Virus record (IMG/VR): IMGVR_UViG_3300028581_000007
Coordinates: 1 to 34,118 of that record
DNA from: a virus
Direction: 5' to 3' (one strand)
Length of the DNA stretch: 34,118 nucleotides
The translations under genes and the position numbers were made by a program. How positions within the stretch are numbered: position 1 is the stretch's first letter; each line of letters starts with the position of its first letter. Below the pieces are notes generated by a model. The model saw only the letters and a program-made list of their open reading frames with translations, was not told the DNA's origin and did not search any database. Below, in pieces: positions 6,500-13,891 of this stretch.

Positions 6500-6764
6500 G
6501 ACCCTGAACCCCCTTCTTCCTCTCCTCACGCATAAACGCGAGGTACTCCCTGAGTTCCTTCAACTCCTCAGGGGAGGCGCGTCCACAGCCAAGCTGACCC
6601 TCCAAAGCCGCGACGCGCCCCTCCAAGGCGTGGACCTCCTCATACAGGTTCCCCAAGGAGCGCACCACGGGGTTACTCGCCAAACCATGAGCCCGCATCA
6701 GGTGGTCCTTTAGAATTCGCTCAGTCCCACAATCCGACCCACACAGACCACAAATATAGCTCAA
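6489..6764 (-). CDS. C2H2 zinc finger with coiled coil
   Basis: 91 residues from TTG 6762-6764, overlapping the TrmB-like gene as TTGA. Residues 5-25 form a C2H2-type finger: C5-x2-C8, then H21-x4-H26 in the stretch ILKDHLMRAHG. A heptad-like coiled coil follows (LYEEVHALEGRVAALEGQLG), with another Glu/Leu-rich helix. A zinc finger plus a dimerisation coil, coupled to a TrmB-like regulator, suggests a DNA-binding regulator (inference). Confidence 0.68.
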   Translation of the reverse strand: MSYICGLCGSDCGTERILKDHLMRAHGLASNPVVRSLGNLYEEVHALEGRVAALEGQLGCGRASPEELKELREYLAFMREERKKGVQGLDI

Positions 6765-7204
6765 GAAGAAGCCCCCCTTAATTCACCCCATAATCGAGAT
6801 GTCTCTTGAGCACACCGCGTAAACTCTACTATGCGAGATTCAATGGCTTCCTTCTCCGCCACATACCTTGTAACGTTTACAAGTTTCTCACTAAGATATT
6901 GCTTCTGCTTATGCTCCGGCCAGAACTCCCAAATATCCGGCTTCACCACCTCGTCCTCAGTGAGGATGATGATGTTAACCAACCCCATCTTCTTAAGGCT
7001 CTTAAGCGTACCGTATACCTTCGTCCGCGGAACCCCACAGATCTGAATGAGGTCGTGAACGCAGACCGGTTCCCTAGATGCGAGGACAGCGCTTAACACA
7101 GCCTCCTCATACTTAGAGAGGATAAATATGGAGTTAATAACCTCCTTATATTTCCTCATCTTCACGGGCTCAGGGTTAAAATCCATATGTGAAAACCGCG
7201 GCAC
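6761..7204 (-). CDS. TrmB-like winged-helix transcription regulator
   Basis: 147 residues from GTG 7202-7204, which has GGAGGG about eight bases upstream. Residues about 32-78 form a winged helix: EEAVLSAVLASREPVCVHDL, then GVPRTKVYGTLKSLKKMGLV with the recognition helix TKVYGTL typical of archaeal TrmB-family domains, then a wing (NIIILTEDEVVKPDIWEFWP). A helical C-terminus follows, probably for dimerisation; there is no sugar-binding domain. In an archaeal virus it is likely to control viral or host promoters. Confidence 0.78.
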   Translation of the reverse strand: MPRFSHMDFNPEPVKMRKYKEVINSIFILSKYEEAVLSAVLASREPVCVHDLIQICGVPRTKVYGTLKSLKKMGLVNIIILTEDEVVKPDIWEFWPEHKQKQYLSEKLVNVTRYVAEKEAIESRIVEFTRCAQETSRLWGELRGASS

Positions 7205-7243
7205 TAAACCCCCTCCCTTCCTTTTGCCTGTGGGCGAACCAGT

Positions 7244-7624
7244 CTAGTTGTCAAACCAGAACACCATCCGCACCGCGTCCTCCCCATAGGTCTCCCCGAG
7301 GGCGAAGATGAAACGAAGATACGCGTCCCAGAACGGGTTGATATTCCCCACCGCGTCACGCAATTCAGCGCAATCGAGAAAACTAACATCATGCCCCCCC
7401 GTTTCCTCCATGAAAATATCATAAGTTACCTTCGTAATGTTAGTTACATCAATAGGTAGTCCCCGAGGGTGAGTGATTGGAATTATCGGCTTCTCCCCAC
7501 TATTTCTGATATTAGCAATTCTGGCATAGAACCGATAATCACGATAATTAGGAATATCGCAGAGAAACACCCAATCCCCACCCCAAACTTTAGCCTCCAC
7601 GCAACCATGAATATTACAACCCAT
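7244..7624 (-). CDS. Phage-type 'MGCDIH' family protein
   Basis: 126 residues beginning MGCNIHGCVEAKVWGGDWVF, then DIPNYRDYRFYARIANIRN and HPRGLPIDVT. This layout (an N-terminal MGCDIH-like motif, a D-x-x-x-x-RDY motif and RGLP-D) is shared by a widespread phage family whose biochemical role is not known to me. Here His6 is kept, but the usual D-I-H is N-I-H. The gene abuts its upstream neighbour with no gap (stop then ATG). Family recognition is from memory. Confidence 0.65.
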   Translation of the reverse strand: MGCNIHGCVEAKVWGGDWVFLCDIPNYRDYRFYARIANIRNSGEKPIIPITHPRGLPIDVTNITKVTYDIFMEETGGHDVSFLDCAELRDAVGNINPFWDAYLRFIFALGETYGEDAVRMVFWFDN

Positions 7625-8038
7625 CTAAACCGCCCCCTTTTCCTGTGGGCGACGAAGCCACACAGCAACCTTCTCATACGCCTTATGAAACTCCCACACA
7701 TAGCCCTCCACCCTCTTGAACTCAGGCACACTCTCAGGGTGAACCCCATGCGGCAACAGCGCCGAAAGAACCACACCAGAAAACTCACTTGAAGCCTTGG
7801 GCGGCTCAGCAAGTTCATTCTCCAAGTATTTTACATATAGTGACGGGGAAGCCACTATCATATAATCCTTCACCTCATCATGCGAGCCATGAACTAAGTG
7901 ATAGACTGCGCCAACCCCGTCGATGATATTAGGGCGACCAGTCGGCATCAACGCCGGGTCCACAATCCATCCCTCTTTCAGCATCGCCGTGATTATGTCA
8001 AGTTGCCCCTGATCCACGACCAGAATATCGGCACGCAT
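7625..8038 (-). CDS. Hypothetical protein (137 aa)
   Basis: The start is ATG 8036-8038 (MRADILVVDQGQLDIITAML); a TTG one codon earlier is also possible. The first half is alpha/beta (LVVDQGQLDII, VGAVYHLVHGSHDEVKDYMI). The C-terminal third is rich in aromatic and basic residues (YVWEFHKAYEKVAVWLRRPQ). No cysteine cluster, membrane helix or known motif. It follows the recombination-like gene by four bases, so they are co-expressed. Confidence 0.65.
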   Translation of the reverse strand: MRADILVVDQGQLDIITAMLKEGWIVDPALMPTGRPNIIDGVGAVYHLVHGSHDEVKDYMIVASPSLYVKYLENELAEPPKASSEFSGVVLSALLPHGVHPESVPEFKRVEGYVWEFHKAYEKVAVWLRRPQEKGAV

Positions 8039-8042
8039 CAAT

Positions 8043-8849
8043 CTAGGCCACCCCTATCGTCCAGTTATAGAGGTGCTCCAGGGCACAGGTATCCTTCTCC
8101 TTCGCCCCATGATACTTCACCTGAAACGGAGCAAGGGCATCCGCGTACTTCCGCCACGGCGACTCCTCGCCATCCTTTGGCTTAGGCCAATTCGGCTTAA
8201 TGATGAGTTGTCCCCAGTCCCGCCCCTTAGTGATCTCGATGCCGTTTGGGTCAAGCCCCGCCGCTTGAAGAGTGTCGATGATGTCCTGCTCGAGGCTGAT
8301 AGCCGCGTCCTCATCATGCTGATCATGAACCGCGCTAGGTGTCTTCGGCGAGTCGCGGAGCGTGTACTCGGCGTCGAAACTCTTAGTATCAATTTCCTCC
8401 GCCGTCAACTCACCGCCACCCACAAGCGCCGAAATAGCGCGGAGAACCGCCCGAGTCTGAGCCATAGACCTAATACCATGAACCGTCTCAGCCCACGGCT
8501 TACCTTCATCACTCGAAGCTGAACCGGACCGCTCCGTATAGCGCCCATCATTGGCAATGGCTCGACCCTTGAAGTGGAAAACAAGAATCTCCTGACCCTT
8601 GAACTTAATGACCTCACTTCGCTCCTCACTGTAATCAGAGCTGACGTGAAGCGCGGTAGCGTACTTCTCCCATCCGGGCTTGCGGACGTGAAGCTTCGTC
8701 TTGTCTTTACGATCAACCCAATAGTCTCCGGGCTCAAGAACCTCCCGCTTGAAACGGGAGAACGCCGCCATCATCTGTTTTACACCATCAAGGTCTATGA
8801 CCTGAATCTCCTGCCTCGGCTTAACAACCTCAAGCTCCTTACCAGACAT
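8043..8849 (-). CDS. Virus-type protein, possible ssDNA-annealing/recombination factor
   Basis: 268 residues, the first gene of the long minus operon. The core (about 57-160) contains KPGWEKYATALHVSSDYSEE, a beta stretch ILVFHFKGRAIANDGRY, then RSMAQTRAVLRAISALVGGG followed by ELTAEEID. This core (lysine-rich entry, hydrophobic beta strands, and an A-x-T-R-A-x-x-R-A-I-x-x-L-V-G-x-G-E helix) occurs in many phage and archaeal-virus proteins that sit in recombination neighbourhoods. I cannot tell whether it is a true Rad52/RecT relative. The ATG lies about 30 bases downstream of a TTTAAATATA box. Confidence 0.55.
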   Translation of the reverse strand: MSGKELEVVKPRQEIQVIDLDGVKQMMAAFSRFKREVLEPGDYWVDRKDKTKLHVRKPGWEKYATALHVSSDYSEERSEVIKFKGQEILVFHFKGRAIANDGRYTERSGSASSDEGKPWAETVHGIRSMAQTRAVLRAISALVGGGELTAEEIDTKSFDAEYTLRDSPKTPSAVHDQHDEDAAISLEQDIIDTLQAAGLDPNGIEITKGRDWGQLIIKPNWPKPKDGEESPWRKYADALAPFQVKYHGAKEKDTCALEHLYNWTIGVA

Positions 8850-8954
8850 ACACAGTCAAAACAAGAGAAACACCACATATATTTAAAACTATTTAATCAT
8901 GCTATAACCATATAATAAGCGTTAAATACTCTTAGGGGTGTTATAGGTTTTGAT
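8850..8954. promoter_or_regulatory. Divergent promoter between the minus operon and the replication module
   Basis: This 105-bp gap has a minus-strand TTTAAATATA box (about 8878-8887), 29-38 bases before ATG 8849. A plus-strand TTAAATAC box (8922-8929) lies 26-33 bases before ATG 8955. It also holds the motif AAGCGTTA (8917-8924), which recurs before the gene at 15011. Both start genes would have little or no leader. The placement lets one bound protein act on both directions. Confidence 0.6.
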
Positions 8955-9107
8955 ATGAACCAAAATGAAGAAGACACAACCTTCACCTTCAAAATTCCAA
9001 AGAGCCTAAAAATAGAGGCTGAGGCAGAGGCCACGCGCCTAAACATGCCTCTCGCTGTCTACATCAGGCTCGCCATGATGGAAAAACTAGGGAAGAAGGC
9101 TGTATAA
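8955..9107 (+). CDS. Ribbon-helix-helix protein heading the replication module (50 aa)
   Basis: 50 residues. The strand TTFTFKIPKSL is followed by helix one (KIEAEAEATRLN), a short loop MPL and helix two (AVYIRLAMMEKLGKK). This is a textbook RHH pattern with alternating residues in the strand. Its stop overlaps the next ATG (TAATG). As the first gene of a plus-strand unit that goes on to the nuclease and the helicase, it is likely to repress its own early promoter. Confidence 0.75.
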   Translation: MNQNEEDTTFTFKIPKSLKIEAEAEATRLNMPLAVYIRLAMMEKLGKKAV

Positions 9108-9787
9108 TGAACCCGAAGAACACAACCTTCACGGAAAAAATGGGGTTTAAAGACACACAATTAACATCGCCAAAACATGATGAAATCATTATCTGGTTAA
9201 TGAACCCAGAAAACCTTACTAAAGTATTACTAAGTGTAAATAAAAACATATTTATCAGTGAAAAATCACATTGTATATGGGAAACTCCTTACTTCAAAGA
9301 AAAATTATGTGAACATACTAATAAAAAACATGAATATTGTATTTTACAATACTCTGATGGATTACAACACCTAGAATTATGTCCTCTAGCCAAAGAAGAA
9401 CTTGAAAATAGTCAAAAACCCGTTGAATTAACTGAACAGGTAATCATCCAACTCATCCATAAAATAGAAGCCGAATATCCTATAACTAACACTTACAACA
9501 ACTTTATGATAGGATTCATAGACCTAAAAGTAACTCTACTTCATAGTCTACATAATGATCGTTTTAGACGTGAAATATCCGGATTAGGAAAAAAAGACTC
9601 TAAAGAATCCGATCATATCTATTATTACCTTGAAGTAAAAACTGAAATAACGAGTTTTGGAGAAACATTAAGACAAATTAACACATATAGAAAATTCCGA
9701 GAGGGAGAATATGTACTAGTAACCCCTAAAACCCCGTTCAAAGAAGCGTTCGAGCGAAACGGTGTAAAAGTCTACGAAATAGACTAG
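9107..9787 (+). CDS. PD-(D/E)XK-type nuclease
   Basis: 226 residues. The C-terminal third carries a PD-(D/E)XK signature: IGFIDLKV (Asp of motif II at about 138), YYYLEVKTEI (E-x-K, about 174-176) and the helix motif LRQINTYRKF, followed by YVLVTP. The N-terminal half is of unknown fold and includes CEHTNKKHEYC, a possible metal site. The gene is very AT-rich (13 G/C in the 60 bases from 9301) against its neighbours, suggesting recent acquisition. Possible roles are recombination-end processing, host DNA degradation or defence; no methylase adjoins it. Confidence 0.7.
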   Translation: MNPKNTTFTEKMGFKDTQLTSPKHDEIIIWLMNPENLTKVLLSVNKNIFISEKSHCIWETPYFKEKLCEHTNKKHEYCILQYSDGLQHLELCPLAKEELENSQKPVELTEQVIIQLIHKIEAEYPITNTYNNFMIGFIDLKVTLLHSLHNDRFRREISGLGKKDSKESDHIYYYLEVKTEITSFGETLRQINTYRKFREGEYVLVTPKTPFKEAFERNGVKVYEID

Positions 9788-9815
9788 GTGTTAAAGTTCA
9801 GATAAGGTGTGACCT

Positions 9816-12158
9816 ATGAGTGACCCACCGTATCCTAACAAGGAAAAGGGCTCCTACGTTATCGTCCTCGAAGACGGTGGACACCGCATAAAAGTCAATC
9901 ACTACCGCGACAAATGGGAACTAAAAATAGACCACATCGACGGACCCACAAGCCGAGAAACAAGCTGGGCAACAATAAAGACCCCCGAGGGACTACGCAA
10001 CAGCCCCAACGCCAAACGACTCAGAGAAGCAATACAATACATATTCGGCGGAAACACCACACGCATAATAGACGACATAATCGGAATCATGCAGACACAA
10101 CCACACCTATGGCCCATACCCGAACAGGATCTAAGCGACGCACCGAGTAGCAAGGAACCGACTCAGGCGGAGAAACTAGTCGAATTGATCCTGACGGGGG
10201 ATACGCGGTTTTTCCGCGACCAATACGATGATGAATACGCCGTTTTTAACCTTCAGGATTTCCTCAGTGACGCTAGTGCCGCTAGTGACGCTTTTTCCAT
10301 ATGTGATTGGATGGCTAGAGACACAGACACACTGTCTGTGTGTCAGGAGGGAGGGGGTGTTGTGAAAACAGCGACACCTGCGACACTAGCGACACCCCCC
10401 AAACGAAGATACTACCGCATGAAAAGTAACAAGGTAAAAGACATACTCGCACTCATTATGTATAAGAAGTCAGGGGAGGTTCCGGGAGGCGACGCTATAA
10501 GGTCTACTATAATGCTTCTCAGTGGCTATACTATGAATAAGCCACGCATAAAGTTGGCAAATCGCTTAGCCTCCACACCGGACGGTGGTTGGTGGCTTGA
10601 CTTGAGCAACGAGGCGGGGGAGGCGATCTATATTACGGATCAGGGGTGGCAACTCGTGGCGGAGCCCCCGATCCTGTTTAAGCGGTATAGTCACCAGTTA
10701 CCACTTCGACACCCCGCGCAGAGTGGTGAAGTCCTCGATATTCTAGGGTTTTCTAACTTCGCTAGTCTCGATGAGCAACTTCTATACATGGTTTTTGGTG
10801 TATTAGAGGTGCTTGTGCCGGATATTCCCCACGTTATCCCATATATATATGGGGAGAAGGGTACGGTAAAATCCACTTCACAGGTGGCGGTTAAAGCCAT
10901 TTTTGACAACAGCATCATGACGAAGGGGCTGCTTAATATGCACCGTGACTCAAATAAATTGGGTCAGGTGCTTGATCACCACTATTTAGCTTATTTTGAT
11001 AATATTAGCCACATTGATGAGGATCAGAGCGACTTATTATGCCGCGCCGTAACTGGGGCCGGTATCTCTAACCGTCTTCTCTACTCGGATGATGATGATT
11101 TTATCCGCCAGTTTATGCGTTGTGTGGGGTTGAACGGGATTAATATTGCGGCGTATAAGCCTGATCTATTGGATCGCTGTGTTCTCCTGAATACCCAGAA
11201 AGTCCTTAATTCTACTCGCAAGGAGGATAAAGTCATTATGGGTGAGGTCTACGCGAAGGCAGCGGGTATCCTCGGGGGGGCGCTTGACATAATTGTTAAG
11301 GCGCGTCAGAATATGGCGAAGGGAATAGATGTCGCGGGTGGCCTGAGTCGTATGGCTGACGCTATGAAGTGGGGCGTCGCTATCACTGAGGCATTGGGAA
11401 TTGAGGGAGATAAGTTTCTAGTGGCGTATCAGAATAATAGGCTCTATCAGGAGGAGAACAGTGTGAAGAGTAGCGTCGTGGGTGATCTGCTTATCCAACT
11501 TCTTGATAGGAAACTACCGGCGTGGAAAAACGAGATCAGTGGATGGAAGGAGCCAGATATTAAGGAGTTTAAGAGCACACCATCCGACTTATTCATAGAG
11601 TTAAAAGCGATGGGGGATAAAGCGGGGCTTAATACTAGAACTGACTTTCCACCCGACTCTACGCGTCTGAGCATGGAGATTAACGAGTTTGCGCCGAATC
11701 TTCCTGCCTGCGGGTTTAGATTGATTCGTAAGAGGAGCGGAGAGGATGGGCGTAAGATCATATTCACGCGATTAATTCCTACTAAGCTAGATGAAAGTAT
11801 GGACATTCAGCGAGTGGAGAATAATTGGGGCGACGCGAAGGATCTAAGGGAATATATTAAAAATAAGCGGGGTGTAACGCCTCCCGCGTCAATGGCTGAA
11901 GTGGTCAAATCGGCGGAGTTGGTTGAGGATGAGAAGAAGGCGGCTCCGAATCTTCTTGAAATAACCCAGCAAGTCATAGGTGACTTGGCGGTTATGGATT
12001 GGTCAGAGGCGATAAAGGATGAGGTCATTATCTCAGCTATAATGGATAAGCATACTCTGACGACTATACACGCTGTTAAAATTATTTCAATTCTGATGCG
12101 TGATGGGATTATTTTCAATCCGCGACCAGGATTCTATAAGTTTTCAGGAGGAGCATGA
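9816..12158 (+). CDS. Replicative helicase, SF3/AAA+-like, with C-terminal winged helix
   Basis: 780 residues. An N-terminal domain (about 1-110) is followed by a low-complexity linker (about 150-200) and then a middle domain. The ATPase core has Walker A GEKGTVKST (346-354), Walker B YLAYFDNIS (390-398), a sensor-like GLNGIN (about 438-443) and the DLLDRC arginine motif (about 450). This order is typical of D5/P4-type SF3 helicases. The end (about 735-780) is a winged helix closing with GIIFNPRPGFYKF, reminiscent of MCM C-termini. No primase motif is obvious. ATG 9816 has GGTGTGA upstream. It is the likely replication initiator/helicase. Confidence 0.78.
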   Translation: MSDPPYPNKEKGSYVIVLEDGGHRIKVNHYRDKWELKIDHIDGPTSRETSWATIKTPEGLRNSPNAKRLREAIQYIFGGNTTRIIDDIIGIMQTQPHLWPIPEQDLSDAPSSKEPTQAEKLVELILTGDTRFFRDQYDDEYAVFNLQDFLSDASAASDAFSICDWMARDTDTLSVCQEGGGVVKTATPATLATPPKRRYYRMKSNKVKDILALIMYKKSGEVPGGDAIRSTIMLLSGYTMNKPRIKLANRLASTPDGGWWLDLSNEAGEAIYITDQGWQLVAEPPILFKRYSHQLPLRHPAQSGEVLDILGFSNFASLDEQLLYMVFGVLEVLVPDIPHVIPYIYGEKGTVKSTSQVAVKAIFDNSIMTKGLLNMHRDSNKLGQVLDHHYLAYFDNISHIDEDQSDLLCRAVTGAGISNRLLYSDDDDFIRQFMRCVGLNGINIAAYKPDLLDRCVLLNTQKVLNSTRKEDKVIMGEVYAKAAGILGGALDIIVKARQNMAKGIDVAGGLSRMADAMKWGVAITEALGIEGDKFLVAYQNNRLYQEENSVKSSVVGDLLIQLLDRKLPAWKNEISGWKEPDIKEFKSTPSDLFIELKAMGDKAGLNTRTDFPPDSTRLSMEINEFAPNLPACGFRLIRKRSGEDGRKIIFTRLIPTKLDESMDIQRVENNWGDAKDLREYIKNKRGVTPPASMAEVVKSAELVEDEKKAAPNLLEITQQVIGDLAVMDWSEAIKDEVIISAIMDKHTLTTIHAVKIISILMRDGIIFNPRPGFYKFSGGA
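10266..10397 (+). repeat. Iteron-like 9-bp repeats around a hairpin, inside the helicase gene
   Basis: Three tandem 9-mers AGTGACGCT / AGTGCCGCT / AGTGACGCT (10266-10292) are followed by a perfect 9-bp inverted repeat, ACACAGACA and TGTCTGTGT (10321-10341, 3-base loop). Three more tandem 9-mers, GCGACACCT / GCGACACTA / GCGACACCC, lie at 10371-10397. They encode the low-complexity linker (SDASAASDA, TATPATLATP), which alone could explain them. The symmetric layout also resembles an iteron origin inside a rep gene. Confidence 0.5.
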
Positions 12159-12322
12159 CTTTGGCTAGTGTTGATTGGGCTCGTTTGAATTCTAAGACTG
12201 TTGACTCTGATTCTCATAATTGTCCTTTTTGTGGTCGTGTGTTGTGGGAGTCGTTGACTGATGCGGGGAAGAGTCGTTACTGCGAGTCGTGTGATGTGGT
12301 GTTCAGGGTGGAGCCGCGTTGA
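12155..12322 (+). CDS. Zinc-ribbon protein (55 aa)
   Basis: 55 residues from ATG 12155, which overlaps the helicase stop (ATGA) and has AGGAGGA upstream. Two C-x2-C pairs, NCPFCG (23-26) and YCESC (43-46), form a standard zinc ribbon. Third codon positions are almost all T or G. It is coupled to the helicase and overlaps the methyltransferase start as TTGA, so it may help replication or bind nucleic acid (inference). Confidence 0.68.
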   Translation: MTLASVDWARLNSKTVDSDSHNCPFCGRVLWESLTDAGKSRYCESCDVVFRVEPR

Positions 12323-12930
12323 GTGTGGTCCCTGGTTTTTCGTCTCCGGCGTGGGCTGTGGTCAGGAGAAAACTAGAGGATCGTGTTAAGTATGGTGTGC
12401 CTCTGGATTTGCCGTTTATTGGTGACGTGACGGCGGGTAATCGTCACATTCACGGGAAAATGAAGGTTGACCCCGCGTATTGCAGTAGGTTTATCTTCAC
12501 GGATAAGGAGCCCCGCCTCAAGATAGCACCGGACCTATTGTGTGAGTGGCGCGACCTACCCCGCCACTTTCCGCGCGACTTCTTCGGATGCACAGTATTC
12601 GACCCACCATTCTACTACTCAAACAAATGCCCCTATTTTCTAGACCCACAGGAAAACCGTCATCCGCGTCAGGGTCCGTTTTATGGTCACGTTTATTCGA
12701 CTAAGCGGAAAATGTTAAGTGAATTATATTATGCTCAATCGGCTTTGGCTGAGGTGTCCTCAAGGATGTGTTTCAAGTGGGGCGAAATCAACTTATCAGC
12801 GGAGCGCGTCTTGACGCTTTTTGATCGCTGGGATGTGGCTTTTATTAATTCCTATAAGGGATATAAAAACTTCAGGAACGGTAAGTGTGTTTGGGTTAAA
12901 TTGGTGCGGAGGGGTTTTGTTGCGTCGTGA
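12319..12930 (+). CDS. DNA amino-methyltransferase-like protein (DPPF motif)
   Basis: 203 residues from TTG 12319 (TTGA overlap). The key motif is VFDPPFYY at about residues 92-99, the DPP(Y/F) motif IV of N6-adenine and N4-cytosine methyltransferases. A helical segment (LSELYYAQSALAEVSSRM) and KWGEINLS, then RWDVAFINSYKG, resemble the strands after motif IV. A canonical SAM-binding F-x-G-x-G is not visible. An altered motif near DVTAGNRH or loss of activity are both possible. The codon style switches abruptly at about 12545-12655 around the motif. Confidence 0.65.
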   Translation: MSVVPGFSSPAWAVVRRKLEDRVKYGVPLDLPFIGDVTAGNRHIHGKMKVDPAYCSRFIFTDKEPRLKIAPDLLCEWRDLPRHFPRDFFGCTVFDPPFYYSNKCPYFLDPQENRHPRQGPFYGHVYSTKRKMLSELYYAQSALAEVSSRMCFKWGEINLSAERVLTLFDRWDVAFINSYKGYKNFRNGKCVWVKLVRRGFVAS

Positions 12931-13177
12931 TGTTCTCGCGGATGGTGCTGCGCGTTTGAGTAATGGTTGTGGTGTTCAGTTGCGGTCGTATCGTGGTCGT
13001 GTGGCTTGTGGCGTGTATGAGGCTAGTGCCTTGTATCGTCACTTGGCGACTGTGGAGGCGTTGAATGGGCATGGGGAGTGGGAAATATTGCTGCGGGGCT
13101 CTGAGTTGGAGGTCAAGAGGTTCATAGACGCAGCAAACAGACTCATGGACTTAGGGAAGGATGTGCCTCATGTGTAA
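12920..13177 (+). CDS. Hypothetical protein (85 aa)
   Basis: The best start is TTG 12920, with GGAGGGG seven bases upstream and an 11-base overlap with the methyltransferase. Upstream in-frame residues are the shadow of that gene. The product is alpha/beta: RRDVLADGAARLSNGCGVQL, then YEASALYRHLATVEALNGHG, then LRGSELEVKRFIDAANRLMD. No known motif. Translation is probably coupled to both neighbours. Confidence 0.6.
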   Translation: MRRDVLADGAARLSNGCGVQLRSYRGRVACGVYEASALYRHLATVEALNGHGEWEILLRGSELEVKRFIDAANRLMDLGKDVPHV

Positions 13178-13457
13178 GTGGGTGAAGTCGGGGGCTAACC
13201 GCGTTGATCCGTGTATGAGGGCTGAGATCCGGTTTCTTCAGTCTCAGGGTGTTAAGACGCTTGCCTGTTGCTGTGGTCATGGGCGGTATCCTGAGACGAT
13301 TATCGTTAAAAAGGCAGGGGGCATCTTTGAGTTTCACAGTGATGTTAGGATACTCCGTAGAAAGAGGTTTTATGTTCGGGATAAGGACGGTTTTTATTAC
13401 ATCCCTGAAGTAGTTGACGCGGCGAATGGGCTGTTGGGTCTTGGGCGCGGGGGATAG
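13170..13457 (+). CDS. Cys/His-rich conserved hypothetical ('CCCGHG' type)
   Basis: 95 residues from ATG 13170, which has GGGAAGG nine bases upstream; ATG 13161 is too close to it. It shows MCKWVKSGANRVDPCMR, then KTLACCCGHGRYPETIIVK, then RRKRFYVRDKDGFYYIPEV. I recall small hypothetical proteins in bacteria and archaea with the same order (an Asp-x-Cys, then TLACCCGHG, then RFY-x-RD-x-G-YYIPE). The cysteines and histidine probably bind metal. Function unknown. It is the last gene before a fresh promoter. Confidence 0.65.
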   Translation: MCKWVKSGANRVDPCMRAEIRFLQSQGVKTLACCCGHGRYPETIIVKKAGGIFEFHSDVRILRRKRFYVRDKDGFYYIPEVVDAANGLLGLGRGG

Positions 13458-13496
13458 GCTTATATAATAATTCTGTAATATTATAATTCGGTAAAT
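13458..13496 (+). promoter_or_regulatory. Promoter with 16-bp-spaced direct repeats
   Basis: TTATATA at 13460-13466 lies about 31-37 bases before ATG 13497. Two near-identical boxes, ATAATTCTGTAA (13467-13478) and ATAATTCGGTAA (13483-13494), follow it, 16 bp apart, and cover the space from TATA box to start codon. This is a good operator site for the RHH protein encoded immediately downstream (inference). Confidence 0.6.
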
Positions 13497-13661
13497 ATGT
13501 CAACAAGTGTAACGAGAAACGTTCAACTCTACGATGTGGATGCGGAGTGGCTTCGCTCCCAGAGGAAGTGGCGTGACGGGAAGAGGGAAACGGCGAAGGA
13601 TGTTTTCGCCCGCATAAAATGTGAGTACCTTAAAATGACGGGGGAGGCTGGTAGGGCGTGA
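13497..13661 (+). CDS. Ribbon-helix-helix-like protein (54 aa)
   Basis: 54 residues. The N-terminal strand TSVTRNVQLYDVD is followed by a helix (AEWLRSQRKWRDG) and a second helix (ETAKDVFARIKCEYLKM). The fold pattern agrees with RHH, but the loop is longer and more basic than in the other copies. It heads a run of micro-genes ending at 14908 and has its own TATA box. Its stop overlaps the next GTG (GTGA). Confidence 0.6.
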   Translation: MSTSVTRNVQLYDVDAEWLRSQRKWRDGKRETAKDVFARIKCEYLKMTGEAGRA

Positions 13662-13891
13662 CTAGGGTTCGTGTGTATGAGTGTCTTCTCTGTGGTTGGC
13701 GTAGCGTGTGGTGGCCTTACATGAGTGATAAGAATAATGATGCACTCGCGGATGTTGGCGCGCATTTCAGGGAGAGGCACCCGGAGACTGCGCCGTGGGG
13801 GTCTCGCTCGGTGGCGGGTGTCTACCCCAGTCAGGTTAGGCTAATCTTCATAGAGAAGCCCGCGGTGGCGAAGGAGGCTGAGGCGAAGTGA
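13658..13891 (+). CDS. C2H2-type zinc-finger protein (77 aa)
   Basis: 77 residues from GTG 13658 (GTGA overlap). YECLLCGWRSVW gives C-x2-C, and about 27 residues later HFRERH gives the two histidines, so it is a C2H2 finger with an extended loop. The rest (VAGVYPSQVRLIFIEKPAVA) is beta-like and ends in KEAEAK. Nucleic-acid binding is likely; the target is unknown. Confidence 0.65.
   Translation: MTRVRVYECLLCGWRSVWWPYMSDKNNDALADVGAHFRERHPETAPWGSRSVAGVYPSQVRLIFIEKPAVAKEAEAK

Noticed and set aside
10266-10397. Reading the 9-bp repeats as a certain origin of replication
   Set aside because: They also encode Ala/Thr/Ser/Asp low-complexity linker repeats, which can produce the same DNA pattern. 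Kept only as a possibility.
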